This document shows, piece by piece, positions 1 through 9,831 of a DNA stretch of 64,000 bases; within the stretch, counting starts at the first letter, position 1; the number at the start of each line of letters is the position of its first letter. Under the pieces are notes generated by a model, which worked only from the letters and a program-made list of their open reading frames with translations, was not told the origin of the DNA and did not search any database. The DNA is from Abelmoschus esculentus. Taxonomy: Eukaryota; Streptophyta; Magnoliopsida; Malvales; Malvaceae. A program made the position numbers and the translations under genes. Where the stretch lies: NCBI GenBank assembly GCA_035048815.1, contig JAUCBN010000035.1, positions 9,498,501 through 9,562,500 on the forward strand. Direction: 5' to 3'.

Positions 1-184
1 GAAAAGGTTGCTGAACAAGAAGCCCAAGAATCGGAGCTGAACAACATAAAAAAAACCCAAGGACAATGCCACGCGGGATGAAACCTTCTAGAAGATCAAA
101 CTTTGAAATATTTACCCTAGGTACATAACTTGTTCCCTACTCCAAGTTGTACTCTAATTAGGAAAGGTTTACTCAAGGCCAAGC

Positions 185-194
185 CTATATAAGG
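185..194 (+). promoter_or_regulatory. TATA box of the A1 5' LTR
   Basis: CTATATAAGG lies in a GC-richer context. The same box is present in the 3' LTR near 19459-19468 and as TATATATA in the antisense A4 LTR near 29626-29633. It is the likely core promoter for the genomic RNA, which would put the U3/R border about 30 nt downstream. The A3 LTR has lost it (the equivalent sequence near 22848 reads ttaatag). Confidence 0.6.
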
Positions 195-921
195 CATAGC
201 CGTCCTAGGGGTTAGAGACTTGAGATTCGGCCAACACACCTATGTCGAGAGAACTTACACCTATACCGAGAGAACTTTCACCTTTGGGACAATTCTTCCC
301 ATCATGTTCTAAAGTTCTCTTAGGGTTTGGTGAAGGTTGTTGAGTATTTGTGAGAGGATATTGTACTTTGTTTCTTGTTCCTAATGCAATAAAATATCGA
401 AGTTTACTTATTCTTTGCCATTTCTTGTTCTCACATTCAAGCTCGAGAGAGAAGTTTGTGAGTAATCCATTTATCTAATATCGAGAGAATTAGATTCAAA
501 AAAGGGATAAGTACGGTATTCAACTTGATTGGAGGATACTAACTCGGCCTAGAGATAGGTTAAGAGTTTCAGCGGCTAAGAGAAGTGTTGAATTGGTTGG
601 TGATTATAATTGATTAACGCCGAGAGAAATCATCAAGGATTGGTTATCAACATTATTTCGAATTAGAGATAAGCGGAATCATTCAAGGATACTTTGCCGA
701 ACTTGGTAAATCTGCCCAAGAGCAAGAGATTGCCGCGGCAGAAAACATTGTCGCTGCCGAGACAGTAGCTGCAGTACTGTCGAGGTAGTACAATGCAATT
801 ACATTGGACAGAAGCAGATCAATCGAATCCACGATACAACACAACTGGATCTTACCTTATCTTTCTCTCATATTTAATTTTGCTTTATTTAGTTAGTTTA
901 TTTAGTTTAATTAATATCCAA

Positions 922-951
922 CTTATTTGTGTTTTTACTTTTATTTTATAG
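922..951 (+). promoter_or_regulatory. Splice-acceptor-like tract in the LTR
   Basis: A T-rich tract ends in TTTTATTTTATAG here. The same place reads TTTTATTTTACAG at 20193-20205, and similar tracts ending in CAG occur in the antisense A3 and A4 LTRs. It looks like a plant 3' splice site in R/U5. No function is shown. Confidence 0.3.
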
Positions 952-1088
952 AAGCAAAAAGACTGAAGGAAGCATATTAAGTACACCAATCACTGAGAAG
1001 ATGATAACTCGATAAAATACTTATCACTTTATTACTTGACGTGTACACTTGCACTCTAATTGCGTACTTTTTACACGCATCAAGTTTT

Positions 1089-1107
1089 TGGCGCCGTTGC
1101 CGGGGAT
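1089..1107 (+). other. Primer-binding site, tRNA-Asp type (A1)
   Basis: TGGCGCCGTTGCCGGGGAT starts 6 nt after the LTR end. It is complementary to the 3' end of plant tRNA-Asp, the usual primer of the Athila/Tat/Ogre branch of Ty3/gypsy. It is the only tRNA-Asp primer site I see in the window; A2-A5 lack theirs or run off the edge. Confidence 0.9.
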
Positions 1108-1279
1108 TGACAACTAAATTTTATTGTCTTTATTTTCTTGCTTTTAGTTTTAGTTTTTTCTTATTATTTGATTTGGTCTTTGGTGTATGACAAGGGTCAA
1201 CCCTAGCAATCCACTATAGGAGATAGACCGAGAAATTGAAAGAACTTACCAAAGTTTAAGAAGACAGATCCAATGAGCC

Positions 1280-2357
1280 ATGGAAGTGAATCAAGGGAAT
1301 CAGAACATACCAGCAGGCAATGAAGGCCTTCAACAACACCCATTACCGCAACCACTGCCGCGACAGCTAACTGTTAGAGACTTTTTGGTGGAAGATTTGA
1401 ATGGATTGAGCCCTGGAGTGGTCACACCAGAGATTGAGGCAACCCACTTTGAACTTAAACCTGTGATGTTCAATATGCTAAATACTATTGGACAATTTAG
1501 TGGGGATGCAATAGAAGATGCCAGGCAACATCTCTAATCCTTCATGGAAGTATGCAACTTTTTCAAAATTCAAGGAGTCCATGAAGATATTTTGAGATTA
1601 AAACTCTTCCCCTATTCACTGAGGGATAGGGTCAAAACCAGGTTGAATAGCATTCCGGCAGGATCAATTGGATCTTGGACTGAACTCTGTCGAGAATTCA
1701 TTACGCGATTTAACCCTACAAATTTATATGATCGAATCCGTAATGAAATAACTTCTTTTAGACAGGCTGATGACAAACCTATGTACGAAGCTTGAGAACG
1801 CTACAGAGAGTTACTGAACTGATGTCCATTGCATGGATTTCCACTTTGGATGCAAGTAACCATGTTCTATAATGCCACCAATGCCCCGACAAGGATGATG
1901 TTGGATGCCTCGGCAAATGGCACACTCCTTGACAAAGCTCCGGAAGAAGCTATAGAAATTCTGAACAAACTCGCAAGGAATAATTTCCAATTTCCTACTT
2001 CTAGGAGAGGAGGATTAAGACACCAAGCCACAATGAATGAACTAGAAACCAACAATTCAGTGGCAGCATAGTTGGCATCTTGAACCAAGATGGTTCAAAA
2101 CATGCAAGTATAGTAAAATACTCATGAGATAAAAACAATCAATTCTTCTGAGTATATGCAAGACGAGGAAACTAGCTTTTATATGGGCAACTACAACCGG
2201 AACAACAACATGATGTCAAATACATACAATCTGACATAGAAAAAGCACCTAAACTTTTCATGGAGCAATCCTAACAATGCCTTGAACCCCACAAACCAGA
2301 CCTCAAGTTACCAAAATTCACTACTGCAGCAACAGAAGGAATCAACAACAACAACCT
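1280..2357 (+). pseudogene. gag: Athila-type gag, N-terminal and core part (A1)
   Basis: Broken capsid/nucleocapsid gene. One frame carries three open pieces: 1280-1537 starts MEVNQGNQNIP and includes LTVRDFLVEDLNG; 1544-1795 has the retrotransposon-gag core with WTELCREFITRFNP; 1829-2071 has the EEAIEILNKLARNNFQ stretch. They are separated by in-frame stops at 1535-1537 and 1793-1795 and one or more around 1820; more stops follow to about 2300. A frame change precedes 2358. The order (basic N terminus, gag core, Asn-rich segment FYMGNYNRNNN) fits Athila gag. The start is the first Met in this frame, about 170 nt after the primer site. Confidence 0.8.
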
Positions 2358-3050
2358 ATGAACTCATTGGAGAATACTCTCAAGGCCTTTATTATGAAAG
2401 CTGAATCATATATAGATGAGAACAGCAGTTTCATGAAGAGGACTGCTGACTTCATGAACAGAACAGAGATAAGGCTGCAAAACCAGGAAGCTGCTATAAA
2501 ATCATTGGAAACCCAAGTTGATCAGTTTTCTCAAAGACAAAATACTAGACCACAGGGGGGACTACCTAGAAATACTAATGTTGCTAAGAGAATGGGCCAC
2601 GAACAATAGAAAGCAATCACAACAAGAAGTGACCTACAACTTAAGGAAACAATGGGCAAGTCAGCAACCAAAATTCCACCAATAATATAGGAGGATACAG
2701 ACAAAGAGGACTTGAATGCTGAACAGACTGAACACGAGGACAATGCCCCAATAGAGAGATTGGTAGCATCTGCACTTCCTGCCGAGACAGCGAGACAAAC
2801 AGTGATTCCAGGTGTTAAATTCCAAACTAGTGAGACCCTGGAAGAGATGAGACCACTACCACATTTCCCACAAAGGTTGAAAAAACAGAAACAGGATCAC
2901 CAGTTTAAGAAGTTCCTTGATATCCTAAAGCAAGTCCACATCAACTTGCCATTTGTTGAGGCAATTGAACAAATGCCCAACTATGCTAATTTCTTAAAGG
3001 ACATTGTGTCTAAGAGAAAGAATCTAGGTGAGTTTGAGACAGTGACAGCA
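2358..3050 (+). pseudogene. gag: Athila-type gag C-terminal region (A1)
   Basis: The ORF pieces 2358-2609 and 2712-3224 share one frame, with stops at 2607-2609 and near 2689. They encode a charged, coiled-coil-like region (FMNRTEIRLQNQEAAIKSLE) and then the conserved FPQRLKKQKQDHQFKKFLDILKQV block, which in this lineage precedes the protease. A2 (20617-21030), A4 (antisense) and A5 (35513-36111) carry the same region, so it is a useful alignment anchor. The segment just before KQDHQF is Ala/Glu/Thr-rich and contains the family's CTGCCGAGACAG motif near 2781. Confidence 0.8.
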
Positions 3051-3720
3051 ACTGAAGGATGTATGGCAATAATACATAATCGCATGCCACCCAAACTGAA
3101 GGATCCTGGATGCTTTACCATACCTTGTGCGATTGGTAACAACTATGAAGGAAAGGCACTATGCGACCTAGGAGCAAGCATCAATCTCATGTCCAAATCA
3201 GTTTTTCAAACGCTTGGAATATGAAGGGCAAAGTCTACAACAGTGCTGCTCCAACTTGCCGATAGATCCTATGTGCATCATGAAGGAAAGATTAAGGACA
3301 TATTGGTAAGGGTTGACAAGTTTATTTTTCCTGCCGACTTCCTTATCCTTGACTGTGAAGCCGATGATAATGCATTGATCATCCTAGGAAACTTTTCCTT
3401 GCTACTGGACGAACCTTAATTGATGTGGAAAATGAAGAGTTAACTATTAAGGTCAATGACCAACAGGTTAAACTCAATTCATTCTTCAATTTGGAAAATT
3501 TTGATGGTCCAGAAGAGTGCAAAGACCTTCAGACAACAAATACAAATACCAAAATATCCTGCCTAGGCAGCACGCTCAGCAAATTATTTGGCAAGAGAAT
3601 TAAGGCCAAAGTGGAGGCAGAAAATATAGAGGGGACTGGCCAGTACCTATAGAAAAATCCAGTCCAGCAAGAGATAAGCAATTTGGGAGATGCATTTACA
3701 TGTAGTCCACTAGTAACATA
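3051..3720 (+). pseudogene. Athila-type aspartic protease region (A1)
   Basis: Retroviral-type aspartic protease fused behind gag. CDLGASINLM at about 3162-3191 is the active-site loop, with catalytic Asp codon 3165-3167. The sequence then has a stop at 3222-3224, continues in frame through LLQLADRSYVH and ILDCEADDNA, and shifts frame near 3390 into 3425-3652 (MENEELTIKVNDQQ). In a full-length relative (A4) RT follows here. In A1 the sequence instead runs straight into the 3' region, so A1 is a gag-protease-only, non-autonomous copy. Confidence 0.8.
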
Positions 3721-4733
3721 ATCTCTTCCCTTCTACTTTATTTATTATACTAGGATTAGTTTTAATTTAGACTATTTTTAGTAATTTTCTTTCTTTATCT
3801 TCTATCTTAGGATAAGAGACAAGGATCAAAGATGCAATCACTTAGCAAATCCACAGTAACCCTTTTGGAGCGCTCATAAATTCTGATGCCATTATAATTA
3901 CCTGCTTATATTTACCTACTGTCTGCCCCTAAATTAAGCATTGGGGACAATGTTTGGTTTGAGTTTGGGGGTGTAGAGCTACGATCAAGGCAATCTACTG
4001 CCGCGATCTTGCCATGAAAAAGAAGTTTTTAGTGATAATTTTTTTTTGTTTTATGTCCACCACTGTACTTGAAACTGTTGTCATACTTTTGCACTGCTCT
4101 TCATCAGTTTTGTCTTAGTTTATTATTAAAGGCTATAAAATTCTTTCTCCTTACCATAGATAAGATCTGTTTTGAAGGCTTAATTCTAGGATACTCCTTA
4201 GAAGTTTACTATAAGGTTAAACTTTAAAAACACTTTTGAAACTTGTTTGGCTATAGGAATTCTTTTAATGATTTTAGGTGATAAAGACTTAGATTTTGGA
4301 AAAGTGACTAGAGGTCCCTATGACCAGCTCTAGGAGAAAAACTCTTCTTCATGCTAGAGGTGCTCGAAATTGGCTCTAGTATGCGTAAATAGCAAAAGAA
4401 ATAAGGATTTAAGAAATAGAAAACACAATACTTGAGGTGCACGAAATTGGCTCAAGGAATTGTTGTTATAAGAAGAGTACACTAAATCCAAGTCTACTTA
4501 TCTTGAACTTAGATTTTATCTAAGAAGGCCTTTATTGAAACTTGTCTACAAAAACGCACATACACACACTAGCCTTATAGTTTGTCTTCTAAGTACACCC
4601 TTAGGAAACCAAAAGGTTAAGTCTAAAGAATAGACATAATTATGGTGGGGAGAATAGATGGAAACATAAGACCAAGAGAGAATAGAGTTTGACAAATTGA
4701 TGGTTTGCATTGCTTGAGGAGAAACAATAGTTC
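3721..4733 (+). mobile_element. Untranslated 3' region of A1, with internal PPT-like tract
   Basis: No ORF of note. It holds a splice-acceptor-like tract ending in ATCTTAG near 3810, then GCATTGGGGACAATG (about 3939) and a polypurine-like GAGTTTGGGGGTG (3961-3973). It also has a pair of short repeats built on 'gaggt..c..ggctctag' (4310-4450). The same region occurs at 21121-21944 (+) and antisense at 23336-24097, 30105-31138 and 62309-62560. I see no env-like gene. Confidence 0.7.
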
Positions 4734-4746
4734 GAGTTTAGGGGTG
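4734..4746 (+). other. Polypurine tract of A1
   Basis: GAGTTTAGGGGTG lies directly before TGATAAG, the start of the 3' LTR. The A2 copy has GAGTTTGGGGTG at the same place (about 21932-21943). It should prime plus-strand synthesis. Confidence 0.75.
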
Positions 4747-4801
4747 TGATAAGTGCTCAACTTACTATCACTTTCTATACTTTTCATGTGCACTTATCAT
4801 C
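4747..4801 (+). mobile_element. First 55 nt of A1 3' LTR
   Basis: The LTR begins TGATAAGTGCTCAACT and is interrupted after tcatc (4797-4801) by X1. The LTR resumes at 19052 after a second tcatc (19047-19051). Confidence 0.85.
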
Positions 4802-5763
4802 TATAACCCCCTTAGCCCGGCTTAGACGGAACCAACACTAATGGGTCACACGGGGAATATCGAACCAAACCCGTGAGGGTCCAATCCGATAAAACAACCC
4901 TGAAAATCATAACATTTTTTTTATTTTATCTTACCTAGATGCACGATTATTCTCCTATGTGTAATTAACTTAAGAAAGACAGAGACGGACGCAGTTCAAT
5001 CATTATAAGTCGATCAATTAACGCATATATGATTAGGGACCAAAATTTAACAAACCAATATGCATCACCATATCCACAAGCAATCCACCGGTTATCAATT
5101 AAGCAAGCTTAAAACATTCACCATTCAATTCAAATCAAACGAGGTATCCTAGTTTATCAATTTTACGTTCTAGCATTCATGGGTTTAATTACAAAATATG
5201 TAATACTAGGTATTTTATCCTTCTTATAACATTCGATGTGTGTTCGGGTTAAAACATGAATCATGGTGTCACAACATCTCCTAAATTACTCGTAAATCCA
5301 TTGTATTCACTTACTAATTTAAATCCTACGTTTCATGCATTTAAAACTCTCGAATTGCCCTTTCTAGGCCAGGTGTTTCGAAATAGCCCTTGGGGTGTTT
5401 CGGAACACATGTGCCCAGTGAACTCATGGTTTGAACTATGGTCACCTGTTTCGAAACAACCCATAGGGTGTTTCGGAATAGACATGTCCAGTAGCATTTG
5501 GTACCGAACCCTGGTTCGATACAGGTATTCCAATAGGCATAGGGGTATCGATACTACCATAGGGTGTTTCGATACCCCCTGTATTCTGGACTGAGTGAGA
5601 CATATAAGCTCAACTAAACCAATCCAAACATAAACACTAATAACCCAATGCTATATGCAACATTCCTAGGCATCACCATCAACATAACCACACCTCAAAA
5701 CACCAGAAAATATCACAAGGAGTCCTATAGGCATGCTTAATAAGAATGAATAGCAACATAACA
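4802..5763 (-). mobile_element. Solo LTR X1, first part
   Basis: Antisense family-X LTR starting TATAACCCCCTTAGCCCGG (expected TG mutated to TA). It is cut at 5763 by X2 and resumes at 16439, ending ...GGGATGTTACA at 19046. The two parts add up to about 3.57 kb with no internal sequence, and tcatc flanks both ends, so X1 is a solo LTR left by LTR-LTR recombination. It is clearly diverged from X2 and X4 in this part. An open frame at 5256-5594 lies across the palindrome cluster and is not a gene. Confidence 0.85.
5373..5579. repeat. Mixed palindrome cluster in X1 (TTTCGAAA and TATCGATA cores)
   Basis: About eight short palindrome-like units are seen: GTGTTTCGAAAT, TGTTTCGGAACAC, TGTTTCGAAACA and GTTTCGGAA, then GGTTCGATACAGG, GGGGTATCGATACTACC and GTTTCGATACC. 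It is the only LTR here that mixes the core typical of family X with the core typical of family Y. Confidence 0.75.
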
Positions 5764-6339
5764 TGTAACCCCCTTAGCCCGGCCTAGACGAAACCGGCAC
5801 TAACGGGTTACACGGGGAAAATCAAACCAAACCCGCGAAGGTTCGATTCGATAAACAACCCAAAAACTGTTACTTTTTTTTCATTTTATCTTGCCTAGAT
5901 GCGCAATCTTATTCCTATGTGTCAAGGTCTCATTCAAAGCATTGTTGGTACCACATTAATTAAAAATAAACATCCGATTAAACACTAACATAGATTAAGG
6001 ACTAAAATGTAAAACTTTTAAATTCAATTAGTAAAGTAGAAATTCTTTCCATCAATGTTCAATTAAACATACAAGAGTTCCTCATAGCAAATTTCAACTT
6101 AAACAGATCATTCTATCATCATCAATTGCATGTTATTCTAATTTAGGGATCAAAATGTAAATCTTACAAAATACAAGGACTTCATCCAATTCAAGTTAAC
6201 TATCTTGAAATTAAATCAACTTTATGCATGCATGCAAAATTTCAGCTCAAAATAACATCTGTAAGTACCTTAATCGAACAAAGGAAGATATCTGGGACTA
6301 AAGTATAATTTCTAGCAACTTTCAATTCTTGGTGATCAA

Positions 6340-6537
6340 AGGTTTCGAAACCTTTCCAGAGGCTTCGAAACTTTTTTTTGAAAAAGGTTTCGAAACTTTC
6401 CTAAATAGTTTCGAAACTTATCGCGTCCAGTAGCTATCAAGAATTGAATCTGCCCGCAAGGTTTCGAAACCTTGAGAAGGTTTCGAAACTATTTGACAAT
6501 GGTTTCGGAACCTTCACCCAAAGGTTTCGAAACTTTA
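6340..6537. repeat. Cluster of GGTTTCGAAACC palindromes (X2 3' LTR)
   Basis: Eight or nine copies of a 10-14 bp palindrome centred on TTCGAA, spaced about 15-35 bp, broken by a conserved segment with GCGTCCAGTAGC and CTGCCCGCAAGG. Equivalent clusters: 14331-14500, 36679-36867, 43340-43509, 52986-53160 and 58048-58198. The mirrored open frames at 6437-6638 on both strands are products of this symmetry. Confidence 0.9.
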
Positions 6538-7265
6538 GGTTTGGAACCAAAAGTTTCATAACACTAAGTACACACCAACTACTCAATACGCAACCATTAA
6601 TTAGAACCACTAAATGCATCATTCCTAAACATGTTTAGCAACATATGGCACATAATCAACTACATCATGGACATCATTCAAGCTACATGCATGCTCCTTA
6701 AGAAGACATTAACAACATAGCAATCATGATAGTACATGCTTCAACAATTCAAACAATTCCCAAAGTTCAACAATAGCAATCAACATTAATGGTCTTATTA
6801 CAACATGATTCAAAGCCTAAGAATACACTCCTCACTTAGGTTGTGTTACACATTGTCTTGCCCAATTTATTTGCCAAAAACATACCAAATTTTATGTGAT
6901 TATTCCCCTTAGTTTCCTTGCCCCGAACGAAGCTCCATGTGCCTTTATTTCTCTGCATAGATGAAAAGAGAGCTTAAGAAAACATGCTTAGTGAGGAAAC
7001 TCTACACAAATCATCAATACATCTATTTAAAACCATGTAGAAAACATAATTTGCAATACATAATTAAATCATGCATGCTAACATCTCATGCTCATGTTCT
7101 TTAAACCAAATGCATCCTTGAGTTCACATAACCTTATCAAAACAATTTATAAATGATGCTCAATCTTCTTCTCAATTTCATGTATGTATATTGGCTTTCT
7201 AGTGACCACTTTAATGTGAACCTTGAGTTCATCGAATACACGGATCCATGAGACCATTGTCTCGT

Positions 7266-7428
7266 CATGACACGAAGTCACCATTGACATGACACGAAGT
7301 CACCATTGACATGACACTAAGTACCATTAGCACTACCACGCACGATCGTACATATAGTCACCCTTGTTACGTGTAGGCGGCTCTACCACGCACGGTTGGA
7401 CACAAAGTCACCCTTGTTACGTGTAGGC
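7266..7428. repeat. Short tandem repeats in family-X LTR
   Basis: Two to three tandem copies of a 22-bp unit (CATGACACGAAGTCACCATTGA) are followed by two copies of a unit of about 49 bp (ACCACGCACG...CACCCTTGTTACGTGTAGGC). The same block recurs at about 15233-15395, 16984-17146, 37612-37753, 44247-44413, 52090-52225 and 57120-57312, with copy number varying. Confidence 0.85.
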
Positions 7429-7546
7429 AATATTTTGTATTCTCAGTTTTGATTATAGTGCACTTAAGACAATCCTAATGACATGTCATTCGTATTCGAA
7501 TCTAAAGTTAGTGTCACTAAGCCAATATCATAAACAATTGTGCATG

Positions 7547-7768
7547 ATAACTTGCTGCTCATAATGCATGCATAATATGTTCAACAAATGAACCAAAAGC
7601 CATGCCCAAAGGCACCATCATGTATAAGGCAATTAACCATATTGTATTTCAAATCATATAACTTGCTGCTCATAATGCATGCATAATATGTCAACAAATG
7701 AAATAAAATCCATGCCCAAAGGCACCATCATATAAAAGGCAAATAACCATATTATATTTCAAATCATT
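7547..7768. repeat. 111-bp tandem repeat, two copies (X2 3' LTR)
   Basis: The unit runs from ATAACTTGCTGCTCATAATG to about GTATTTCAAATCAT and appears twice head to tail. Related pairs are at about 17265-17490, 37870-38085 and 44525-44740. X2's other LTR has lost one copy in a deletion of about 0.7 kb. Confidence 0.8.
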
Positions 7769-9178
7769 TCTCATAATTTTCCATAATCATGGATGCTAAA
7801 TAAGCTATGCATTTCAGCAAGTATTTCTCATGTATGCACCATTTCAAATCATGCTCATGTATTTTCATAAATCTCATTGCATTACCAACATAATGCCTTT
7901 ATCAAATGTAGCCGAAACTCATATCGGTTTGTCAAAAACATTTACTTTACTTACTCTTGAACTATGGAAGGTTTTCACACTCTTCTATAGTCCCCAAAAC
8001 AGAACCGTACCAAACGCGGTTCGCTTTAAATCCGTAATCACTCACTAACAAGCGAAACGAGCTTTTGCCGCTATCCGATGATCGCACCAACACACCAACA
8101 ATCAAGCTTCTTCTTGTACCTCTTCTACAACATTAAAAACAGAGCATTCTCACATCATAACATGCTCAAACCAACAACCATATCCGATCACCATTAAACT
8201 ACCAAAAACTTAGCCGAAAATACCAAAAACTAAGCCGAAACGCATCCGAACAACATCAGCCCAAAACCTAACGAATCTAACATCTAATTCACTTCAATTA
8301 TGATCCAAAAACACATCCAAACCATCCTTATATCTCCAGCAACATTTAAGCATCTAAAACAGCCCATAAAACAACCGAAAAGCACCTTAAAACTACACCG
8401 ATTGTATTATTCCGGGATTAAATTAATGTGATATCAAATCAAGACTCAATTAATCATTAAATCAACATAAAAACATGATTGAATTCATCTAATTTCTAGC
8501 ATTAAATGAGATCCAAAAAGATTTCACAAAAACATCACAAAAACATTAGATCTAACACTAAAAACATAGAATCAAGTGTTTATTCAAAGATTAGCAAGCT
8601 AATACTTGGAAATTTCAATAAAGAACCTTAGAAAAGAATAAAAATCCAGAAAATTACCTTCAAGATCTATTCACCAAAAAATGAGATTTTCCCCTTCTTG
8701 ATTCCTTGCAATTTGATGTAGATTTGAAATGAGAGAAAAAGATGAGAGAAAATATGAGAAAAAGTGGTTTTGAGAGAAAATGATTAAAAACCAAATTAAA
8801 GTAATTAAAAATACCTTTTTGGTGAATAAATCATCATTAAAAATTAGAAATGGGTTTATGGCCCTCTAAGGATTCTAAGTTTAGCTTGCTTTTCAATTTA
8901 GTCACTAAAATATATTAATTGCCGAAAATCACCAAATTGGTCCTCCAATTTTTCCAAAAATTACAAATTGGTCATTTATGCATAATTAAGCATAATTAAA
9001 AATCATTATAAAATCTAAATTATTTTCTTTTAATTTGAAACATATTTTCAATATTTTAAACCATATTCCAAAATTATTATTTTTTCTTAATTAAAAATAT
9101 TCTTATTTATTTTTCCCCGGAATAATGAACCGGAGAACCCGATTCAACCCGAATCGAATTCTCCTAACTAAGCCTAAA

Positions 9179-9831
9179 CTAATAACCCCCAAAACGGGAT
9201 GTTACAACTCTCCCCCTCTTAAGAAAATTTCGTCCTCGAAATTTACTTGAAGTGAACAAGTGAGGAAACTGCTCCTCCATGCTTTTCCTTGTCTCCCAAG
9301 TTGCTTCTTCAACACCTCGGTGTTTCCAAAGCACTTTAACCAAATCTATGGTCTTCCCTCGAAGAACCTTAGTATCCACATCCAAAATCCTCACCGGTTC
9401 TTCCTCATAACTCATATCCTCCCTTAACTCAAACTCCTCAACTAGAACAACATGAAAAGGATCTGAACGATACTCATGAAGCATCGATACATTGAAACAC
9501 ATAATGCATCTTACTCAACTCCACCAGCAACCTCAACCGAATAACAACCAATTGGCTTTAACACCTCATATGGCCCAATAAAATGATGACCCAACTTACT
9601 CTTACGTCCAAACCTCATCACCTTTTTCCACGGAGAAACCTTAAGAAACACTTTGTCCCCAACAGTATACTCTATCTCTCTACGCTTTAAATCAGCATAG
9701 GACTTCTTCCTATCCGAAGCTTCCTTAAGTTTAGCACATATCAACTTAACCTTCCAATCTGTATCTTTAAAACTTGAGGCAAAGAAACATGCTTTTGCCC
9801 AACTTCTTTCCAACACAAAGGTGTACAACAC
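9179..9831 (-). pseudogene. Integrase C-terminal part with chromodomain (X2)
   Basis: Two open pieces, 9511-9831 and 9179-9502. The first has DRKKSYADLKRREIEYTVGD, KVFLKVSPWKKVMRFGRKSK and the GPY motif as FIGPYEVL. The second has a chromodomain-like end with VKVLWKHRGVEEATWE and FPHLF, typical of plant chromoviruses. This frame has no stop at the usual TTTTGA site (it reads TTTCGA), so translation would run across the PPT and about nine codons into the LTR. A break near 9505-9511 separates the pieces. Confidence 0.8.
9207..9244 (-). promoter_or_regulatory. Polypurine tract and adjacent inverted repeat (X2)
   Basis: Directly after the LTR, ACTCTCCCCCTCTTAAG (9207-9223) is the PPT read on the other strand. 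At 9225-9244 AAATTTCGTCCTCGAAATTT is a perfect 8-bp inverted repeat with a 4-nt loop. The pair recurs at 38394-38430 (X4), 50149-50185 (X3, + strand) and, with one arm base changed, 26280-26318 (Y1). Confidence 0.8.

Larger units (their letters stand above)
1..1082 (+). mobile_element. 5' LTR (partial) of Athila-like element A1
   Basis: The left window edge cuts this LTR; it ends in ...CGCATCA just before a tRNA-Asp primer site. It matches 19270-20336 (the 3' LTR of the same element) nearly base for base, and matches antisense LTRs at 21996-23335 and 28771-30104 at lower identity. It holds a TATA box near 185 and a polypyrimidine-AG tract at 922-951. Judged from the complete A4 LTR, about 0.25 kb lies outside the window. 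Confidence 0.9.
5764..9206 (-). mobile_element. X2 3' LTR (3443 bp)
   Basis: Runs from TGTAACCCCCTTAGCCCGGC to CGGGATGTTACA on the + strand (antisense element). It holds the TTTCGAAA palindrome cluster (6340-6537), short tandem repeats (7266-7428) and two copies of a 111-bp repeat (7547-7768). The part around 8600-9150 is AT-rich, with oligo-A/T runs. No ORF here looks real. Confidence 0.9.

Noticed and set aside
1089..1107. tRNA-Asp gene fragment
   Set aside because: Only the 18-19 nt complementary to the tRNA 3' end are present, right after an LTR: a primer-binding site, not a gene.
5256..5594. 112-codon open frame
   Set aside because: It lies across the palindrome array of a solo LTR; symmetry gives open frames on both strands (also 6437-6638, 14400-14604).
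6340..6537. TTCGAA palindromes as heat-shock elements
   Set aside because: Heat-shock elements need nGAAnnTTCn spacing of alternating units; here GAA and TTC abut, so the match is only superficial.
7266..7428. Regular short repeats that look CRISPR-like
   Set aside because: Units are tandem, without unique spacers, lie inside LTRs and recur in each LTR copy of a plant retrotransposon.
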